Positions 57,928 to 64,000 of a stretch of DNA of 64,000 nt are shown here, one piece after another. Below the pieces are notes generated by a model, which was given only the letters and a program-made list of their open reading frames with translations, was not told the DNA's origin and searched no databases. The stretch's first letter is position 1. Each line of letters opens with the position of its first letter. Source of the DNA: Cenococcum geophilum 1.58. Taxonomy: Eukaryota > Ascomycota > Dothideomycetes > Gloniales > Gloniaceae. Where the stretch lies: positions 310,001-374,000 of the forward strand of contig KV748195.1 of the NCBI GenBank assembly GCA_001692895.1, written 5' to 3'. Position numbers and translations under genes: made by a program.

Positions 57928-58395
57928 AACGATCGAATGGATTTTACCCAACCCTGACATCCTCTCATCTCAGTATACTACGCTTTCACTTGCACCCTCA
58001 TATCCGCCACCTCTCTTCTTTTCATTCCTTCAATCGCTTTTAAACTCCCATCAAATTTCAGGGAGTGGATGCTTCTTTCCTTCCTTGGCATCTCGGGTTT
58101 CCTCCTGCAGTTCCTGCTGACCGCCGGATTGCAAGCCGATAGAAGCAGTCGTGCGACGAACATGATGTACTCGCAAATGCTTTTTGCGCTGGTGCTAGAA
58201 AAGTTGGTTTGGGGCTCTGTTCCAGGGCTTATAAGTATAGCCGGTGGATTGCTCATACTTGGAAGTACAGTCTTTGTCGCGTTAAGGAAAGGAGTTAGTA
58301 ATAACGAGCAGGGAATACGGCAAGCGGAGGACGAAGAATATAGTCTTATGTTGAATGGTGAATATTTGGCTAGGGAGGACGGAGAGGAGGATTGA
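57928..58395 (+). pseudogene. EamA/DMT-family transporter, 3' exons only (truncated by transposon)
   Basis: Two exons. The upstream exon fragment (57928-57972) reads TIEWILPNPDILSSQ. An 89-nt intron (57973-58061, GTATAC donor, TTTCAG acceptor) follows, then the terminal exon to the TGA at 58393-58395. The spliced frame joins SSQ to EWMLLSFLGISGFLLQFLL. The exon encodes two or three membrane helices (GISGFLLQFLLTAGL, MLFALVLEKLVW, LISIAGGLLILGSTVFVAL) and an acidic cytoplasmic tail. This matches the C-terminus of fungal EamA-domain membrane transporters (TAGLQ..RSSRATNM..QM.FAL). No RIP stops. The 5' part is missing: the pogo-like element sits directly in the upstream exon. Substrate unknown. 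Confidence 0.72.
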
Positions 58396-58693
58396 AGTGC
58401 TGTAGATAGAACATGGAATACTTGCTGCAAGAGATAGTCGACCAGCTTCCGAGTCTTGAATTGGGTTGGTAAGAATAGTGAGCGCATATCCTAACTCTTA
58501 TTTGCCTATTAGAAGCCTACAAAAGCAGAGTTTATATTGGAGCCGCCAGCTGAAAAACTTATGTCGGCCGTAAAATAGTATACTTCTATTCTAATGCTCC
58601 TCTTAGGACCTCTATGGTCTTGCGGAATATATTTAGTAAGATATAAAGTTATATTTCCTTAACACTACTAGTAAAGACCGTAGAAGCAGTTTT
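58396..58693. other. 3' flank of the transporter relic
   Basis: Unique sequence to about 58560, then TA-rich sequence. No gene seen. Confidence 0.5.
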
Positions 58694-59800
58694 TATAACA
58701 AAGCCTTATAGTAGATACTACGCTGGACTTATTAATAGGCTAGGTATATAGGTAAATATAATAATAAGATATAACTAGTGGAGTAAATACCTAATAAATT
58801 AACTCTAATTATATTCTAATATTTACTATAAAGAGAGAACTATCTAAGGTAGGGACTATAGTCCTTTAAATACATAACCTAACTTCTAAGAAATGTGCTT
58901 AGTATATTAGTACGTTAGTACGCTCTATATTTCTACGTACTTATATAAGTTTAGTCCTTATAACTTCCTTATATAACCTCGCTTACCATTTATACTATAG
59001 TTTAATCAGCTCTAGCGCTTCTTGCGCTATTATAACTAGTTCGTTTCTACCCTCCCTAAGTAGTTATATTACTACTAATATAAGGTTTATAATACTATCC
59101 TTTTTTTTTTATCTTTATTCTTAAAGATACATTATATCTCTAAGTCGTTAATTAAAGGTATTGTATTCCCGGTTTTAATTTAGTAGTCTTTTTTATTCTT
59201 AATACCTCCTATTAAATCCTTATAATCTAATCGTTGTACTTATATTATAGTAATAAGTCCTTACTCTCATTATATAGAGCAAGGGTTAGTTTATATTATA
59301 ATTACGGCTCTCTTTAGTTACTAACCTTCCTCCTACGCTAATTATATGGAATTAAATATACGTTTATTCTATAACGTTTAATATATCTATAATGCTAAGT
59401 ATATATACTATATTATTCTCTATAGTCACTAAGTTCTCTAACTAATTTATTTTAGAGTTTTATATTTAATCTACTACTAAGACGCTTAATAGTAAGCTCT
59501 TATCCACTCTTAAAGACCTATATTATTTTTATAGGCCGGAGTAAAAGGCGGCCGTTACTTAGTAGCGGGCTCTTAAAGCTTGTTTATCTACCTCTACTTA
59601 TCCTGTTTATTTAGAGAAAGTTTATAAAAAGGTCTATTTAAAGGAGTAGAAACTAGTTTAATAGGGTTTAAGTAAACTTAGTAATAAAAGAATAGATTTA
59701 TCTTAAATAAGGAAGGAAATAATACCGAGTAGCTTAGTAGCTACGATGGTGGTATTAAATGTCCCTTAGTTAATTTTGGTTTGTTTTTATAAGCGACTTA
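58694..59800 (-). mobile_element. Diverged G2-like Gypsy remnant (3' LTR and 3' internal end)
   Basis: LTR at about 58694-59094 shares blocks with the G2 LTR (GGCTAGGTATATAGG, GTGGAGT, CTAATAAATTAACTC, GAACTATCTA). It is followed by a counterpart of G2 5886-6600. Too mutated and truncated on the right to test for a target duplication. Confidence 0.65.
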
Positions 59801-59804
59801 GTTA

Positions 59805-60183
59805 CACCGTGCACGGTCCTACCTCGTGCACGGTTTTCGGGCCTCAAATTGAAATCACAACATGAGACTATTCGCATCATATATTTGATCAAATTGCTTA
59901 AATTTTTTGGTGGATGAGGCTTTAAATACTGCCGAATCAGGCTATATCTATTTCGCAGTTATTAAATTTGCTTGGCAGGCGTCTTTGGCGTTGAGATCGT
60001 TGAGAGCTCACTTCCGCCCCTCCTACCTCACCACCACCAGTAGCAATATCAATCTCTTGTAGAGCCAATATTAGATTATTCTGATTCTCCCTTAACCTCC
60101 GAGCTTGATTGAGGCTCTTATGGAGTTGCCGCGCGGCTTCTTTGGCTTCTTTGGTTAGTACTAAGCTTTTAGCATAGCTTATT
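59805..60183 (-). mobile_element. Tc1/mariner-class remnant with transposase C-terminus
   Basis: End sequence CACCGTGCACGG next to TA (59803-59804), with a second CGTGCACGG at about 59823. A minus-strand frame ends in TGA at 59937-59939 and reads TKEAKEAARQLHKSLNQARR, then RENQNNLILALQEIDIATGG. This charged, coiled-coil-like tail is of the kind at the C-terminus of DDE transposases. The catalytic part is absent. Class inferred from the TA flank and the inverted GTGCACG motifs. Confidence 0.45.
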
Positions 60184-60650
60184 ACTAGGTTAAGTCACCT
60201 ATAAAAGACTGTTGTATTATAGATAACTGCTCCCTAACTAGGGCTATAATACTCGTGGTTAACATAGGGGGTTTAAGTTTGTTTGCTATTTTAATATTAG
60301 TTATATTAATAACATAATATAAGAGTATAAAGAGGCTTTAGAGTAGATTTAAAGGAATAAAATATATTCTATTTAAATTTAGGGGTATAGCTCTTATAGA
60401 GAACAAGATGTTGCGTAAGGAAGAGAGAGAAATAATAAGAGAATTTTATAATTAAATAGTTAGGCGTCCTAGTGGTTAATATATACGCATATACACACGC
60501 GGTCTTTAACGGACTTTAGTAAAATTTAATTGATCTAGCAGAACTTGGCAGAAGTTAATTAAGCTAGCGGAATTCGGCAAAATTTAGTTAAAGTGTCGGA
60601 ATTTATCTATTGAGTATTTTACTAAGACGTTCCTACTATAACCAGGCTAG
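60184..60650 (-). mobile_element. G3-related LTR and gag-start remnant
   Basis: Minus strand: an LTR-like segment with GGAATTCGGCA/AGAACTTGGCAG repeats and TTCCTTACGCAACATCTTG, close to TTCCTTACGCAACGTCTTG in the G3 LTR. It is followed by an ATG (60259-60261) opening MLTTSIIALVREQLSIIQQS, similar in layout to the G3 gag start. Truncated. Confidence 0.55.
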
Positions 60651-61140
60651 TCCTATTACAAATTTGAAGCTTAAATTTAAAGTATAGAAATTTTTATTAT
60701 TTTTATTACTTACTATATAAGGTACCTATTACTCTAGTATATAATTTCTACGTATTTCCTATTATATAATATATAAAGAAAAAAGAGAGAAAGGGAGTTA
60801 TATAATAGGTTATACCCTAAAGATACTATTTATTAGCTAGCCTACCTATATTTACCGTATAATATATAACTAAGGGGCCTTAGTAGGAAAAGAAAACTTA
60901 TATAACGTTAGGGAACTCTAAAACTCTCTTTTCTTAATAAATCCTTCTTATATAAATAGCAATATTAATTTAAGCCTAATTCTTTTATAGAGACCCTTAT
61001 ATTAAATGCCTATATACTAAAAAAAAAACTTAATATTGGATTTTATCGGATATTTTATCGGGTTTTACATTATCATAATCGTTTTAAAACGCGTTGTTTT
61101 TGGCCACACTGCACGAAGGGTCCGATTATTTATGAGATAA
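60651..61140. other. AT-rich intergenic or RIP-mutated DNA
   Basis: Strongly TA-rich with purine-rich AGAGAGAAAGGGAG near 60785. No gene or known repeat recognised. Confidence 0.5.
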
Positions 61141-61259
61141 TCTCCTAGCCGCTAGTCACTTATACCTAGACATCGCTACAACTTCTGACGGAACTTAGAT
61201 AGCATATCTCGACAACTCCTGATTTCCTAAACTCGTTTAATTGCGTTCCACTCAACGGG

Positions 61260-62575
61260 ATGGCCGAACCTTGTCCTCGAAAAGAAAATTTGTTCCAAGA
61301 TTGCGTTAAGGCTGCATTACGTGTAGTGCGCGCCGAAAACGATGCGGTGATGAACGTCCTAACTGTCATAACTGTTTGCGAGTTAGCTTTACGTGTGAGT
61401 GGGAAAAGCCACATCATCTACCTAGAACGCAGCCCCTACAATCCTCTCTATTATCGTCTCTTGAGCCATAGGACCCGTGCCATTCCGATGCTGCCATTGA
61501 ACAGCGGAATGTGTTGACCTACTATATCCAGACTCTCGTTCTCAGCATATCTGTGGCTATCACGCCTTCAAGTTTCTACACGACCCTGTATATTCTAATG
61601 GTATTTTGAATGCCATTGTTGCTTGCTCTTCCCGGCATCTTGCCAAACGCACTTCTCCCTGATAGAGCGAGGTACCTTCGTGAACTCTCCACTAAATGCC
61701 AACTACATTGTTACTCCTTCCTTCGAGAATGCATTGCTCCCTCCGGTAAACCATACAAGGACTCTTACCAAGTTATTGGAGTCATTCTACTCCTCGTGGG
61801 TTTAGAAGCGTTGAACGGGACTAGAAGTCGGAAACGGATGCATCAGTTGAATAGTGTTCGAGCAATGACAAACACGCTTCGTAATGGGGGGAGATTAGCA
61901 AGGCTGTCCTGGGAGCTCGAATGTCTTAATCGACACTTTACTTATCACGACACCATGGCATCGCTGATGGTTGACATCGTTGAAAGTGAAGTCTCCACAT
62001 AAGCATTTCAGCCTCTGTCAAGGGATCGGGCTCCTCCGCAGGACTACCAATTGAGCCCTGCAGCGGATCTTGACGCTAACATCGACCATCTAACGGGTAT
62101 CTCACATACGCTCTTTCCCCTAATCCGCCGTATTCGATACGTGACTCGTTCTTCACCCGCTTTTCCGCAGGCCTCAAGCGCCGCGTTCCATGTCCTTGAG
62201 CAAGAGATCAACTAGAAGTACGATAGTTAGCTTACCTCTCCGAATATTGACCTGCCTATCACTCCTGATCTCACCGCCCTCGCAGAGTTGTACCGGCTTG
62301 CTGCCCTCATCTTGCTGTATCGGCGCGCCGATTTGCAAAACCCTCTCCTCCCATCCCTGGTCTCGCGTTCCCTCGGTTTCATTCGTCGCATACCTCGTGG
62401 GAGTACCGCAGAGGCGAGTTTGACGTATCCGTTGTTTCTTACTGACGCTGAGTTGGGCAATGAGGCGGAGATTGAGGAATATTTGCTGAGACTAAGGGCC
62501 ACAAGGGAGAGACCTAAATTCGAGAACGTCAATAATGTGGAAAAGGTTCTAGAAGGATTTGGAAGCCGAGGCTGA
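61260..62575 (+). pseudogene. Zn(II)2Cys6 transcription factor, frameshifted relic
   Basis: A complete zinc cluster at 61313-61396 (GCITCSARRKRCGDERPNC, then HNCLRVSFTCEW) has perfect C-x2-C-x6-C-x6-C-x2-C-x6-C spacing. Downstream pieces in shifting frames match the Fungal_trans_2 (PF11951) effector domain: RNVLTYYIQTLVLSISVA, NAIVACSSRHLAKRT, YLRELSTKCQLHCYSFL, GRLARLSWELECLNRHFTYH, DANIDHLTGISHTLFPLIRR, LAELYRLAALILLYRR, and NVEKVLEGFG before the TGA at 62573-62575. Breaks: TAA at 61307-61309 just before the cluster, TAG at about 61468, frameshifts near 61600, 61660 and 62004, and TAG at about 62213. GC content is host-like with only limited RIP. Such proteins are DNA-binding regulators; the target is unknown. 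The true start is uncertain. Confidence 0.8.
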
Positions 62576-63169
62576 ATGGGCGGGGAAGGAAGAACTGGGA
62601 AGAAGTGCTGAAGGAGTGGGGGTGGTCAATCAGTTTGTCGTGAAGGCTGGATTAAAAATGGAATGATTCTTTTTGCGCTTGAGAGCTCGCACCGAAGTCC
62701 TCCTGAGAAGCTTTCCGCCTCACCTACCGTGCTTCGAACCCTCAGGTGCACATCCTCGCTCTAAGTCCGGGTGCTGGCCAAAAGAACAGCAAGAAAGTCG
62801 ATAGCCCCGTTTCATAACGGCGCATAGATGGATCTGGCTTGCGCACGAAGTGACACAAGGGAGTGTGCAAGAGAAGTAGCGTAAGACATCAGCAGGTTGA
62901 CCGTTGTTGTATTGAAGACCGAAGGTTGCCACATTAGAAGTGAATGGCAGCATTGACGCCAGGAATCCCTGATGCTTGTGAAGGATGATCGGTTAGAGTG
63001 GCGATATGAAGAGAGGCTTATGTTGCCATTTAGTTTTATTCGACTGTGCTTGAGCAACGGGCTGGCTATGATTTGGGTTATTTTATTTGAACAAAAGATG
63101 TTTAAATAAATTCGTAGGCTAAAGTGCATTTTATTACTACATATAATCATATGCAATCTGGTGGTGGTT
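62576..63169. other. Unique DNA downstream of the regulator relic
   Basis: GC-balanced, not obviously RIP-mutated. Minus-strand open frames at 62720-62953 and 62812-63156 overlap each other and resemble nothing I know; I do not call a gene. Confidence 0.4.
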
Positions 63170-63803
63170 ACAGGTCGGCTAGGCCACGCTAAAAGGTCGG
63201 CCTACCATAAGCGCTAATGCACAATCCCTGTACGGGGCAGCCCCAGCTCAAAATACAAAGTCGTATGTCAACCGAGCCCAAATCGCTTATTCTACCACAC
63301 AACTTACCTCCTAATTAAAATTAATTATTTATAAGTAACTAGTTATAATGTATTTAGAACGTATTTAGAACGTATTTAGAATATTTAATATATATTCTAA
63401 TTTAAATAATTTTTTTTTAGGCCTATAAAATAGTATCTTAGAGTTAAATATAGCTATAAAATTTAATTAAGTTTCTAATATATTAATCTAATTTTAGGTG
63501 CTTTTAATTTAGTTTTAAATATATAATAATCTAAAGTCTTTTATTATATTTTTAACTAAGAATTATTTAAGCTCTTTAGGTACTAAATAAAAGTTATATT
63601 TATTATATTTATTTAAAAAGTATATATAAATAAAGTTTATAATATTTAAATATAATATAAACTAGCTAAATATATATTCCTAAGCTAATAATATTAGTTC
63701 TTTAAATATAAAGGGTAAAAAATAAAAATTTATAAATACCTTAAATTTTTTAAATTTTTTAAAAGATATAAGGTCTAATATAAAGTAAGTAAATAGCATA
63801 GTT
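63170..63803 (+). repeat. AT-rich tandem repeat 'C', unit 1 (~634 bp)
   Basis: Starts ACAGGTCGGCTAGGCC, with GGTCGGCC repeated about 20 bp on. The first ~130 bp are GC-balanced and unmutated, the rest over 80% AT. The next unit begins at 63804 with the same sequence in RIP-mutated form. Confidence 0.75.
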
Positions 63804-64000
63804 ATAAGTCGGCTAAACTATGTTAAAAGGTTAGCTTACTATTAACGCTAATATATAATAATCCTATATAGGGTAGCCTTAACTTAAAATATAAAGTTAT
63901 ATATAGTTACTAAGCCTAAATCACTTATCCTACTATATAACTTACTCTTAAATTAAAATTAATTATTATAAATAACTAACTAGAAATATGTTTAGAATAT
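63804..64000 (+). repeat. AT-rich tandem repeat 'C', unit 2 (runs off window)
   Basis: Aligns with 63170-63366 along its whole visible length, with C-to-T and G-to-A changes (GGCTAGGCCACGC to GGCTAAACTATGT). Confidence 0.75.

Noticed and set aside
57978..58487. 169-codon open frame on the minus strand
   Set aside because: It lies antisense to the EamA exon and intron, whose plus-strand product has clear membrane helices and family motifs; the minus frame has no recognisable features.
62812..63156. 114- and 77-codon minus-strand open frames downstream of the regulator relic
   Set aside because: They overlap in different frames, have no recognisable domain, and composition gives no support for a gene.
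1..64000. Centromere core
   Set aside because: AT-rich, RIP-mutated retroelement nests are typical of some fungal centromeres, but sequence alone cannot show this and the host gene relics at 57928-63169 do not favour it. CENP-A ChIP would be needed.

Overview
The window comes from a filamentous ascomycete (Pezizomycotina). Three things point there: pervasive repeat-induced point mutation (RIP: TA-rich, few CA and TG, with C-to-T and G-to-A differences between repeat copies), short spliceosomal introns (GTAAGT donor, CTAAC branch site), and two relics of fungal gene families (an EamA-type transporter and a Zn(II)2Cys6 transcription factor). Almost all of the 64 kb is dead transposable-element DNA. 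I found no intact protein-coding gene and no tRNA or rRNA gene. Element classes are assigned from residues read by eye; no database search was run.

Layout. (a) 1-50275 is built on four head-to-tail copies of a ~2.9 kb Crypton-like element. Its minus-strand gene encodes an Ndc10-like tyrosine recombinase with a GCR1_C-like C-terminus. Each copy is split by later insertions. Copy 1 holds a Copia element (2238-21750). That Copia holds a chromodomain Gypsy (5461-19330), which holds a second chromodomain Gypsy (12185-18097); each of these has matching LTRs and an exact 5-bp target duplication. Copy 2 (21815-24941) carries a 202-bp solo LTR. Between copies 2 and 3 lies an Ngaro/DIRS-type tyrosine-recombinase retroelement (24942-31794) with split direct repeats. 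It is itself interrupted by an inverted-repeat element packed with minisatellites (25712-27815). Copy 3 (31795-41361) holds a gag-only LTR element (34419-41069). Copy 4 (41362-50275) holds the least mutated Gypsy (42094-48096).

(b) 50276-57927 is a mosaic: an AT-rich repeat, a RIP-killed gene resembling DUF3435 (PF11917) tyrosine recombinases, a second copy of the minisatellite element (52057-54908), a Gypsy remnant, and a pogo/Fot1-like DDE transposon remnant.

(c) 57928-63169 contains relics of ordinary host genes in less mutated DNA: the 3' exons of an EamA-family transporter cut by the pogo-like element, and a frameshifted Zn(II)2Cys6 regulator. LTR and Tc1-class remnants lie between them. 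(d) From 63170 a ~634-bp AT-rich tandem repeat runs off the window.

The main interest is structural. Three distinct tyrosine-recombinase lineages (Crypton, Ngaro, DUF3435-like) sit in one nest. A two-copy inverted-repeat element carries an ordered set of minisatellites, and it shares a sequence module with the gag-only LTR element. A short unmutated island at 50005-50400 preserves what the Crypton end looked like before RIP.
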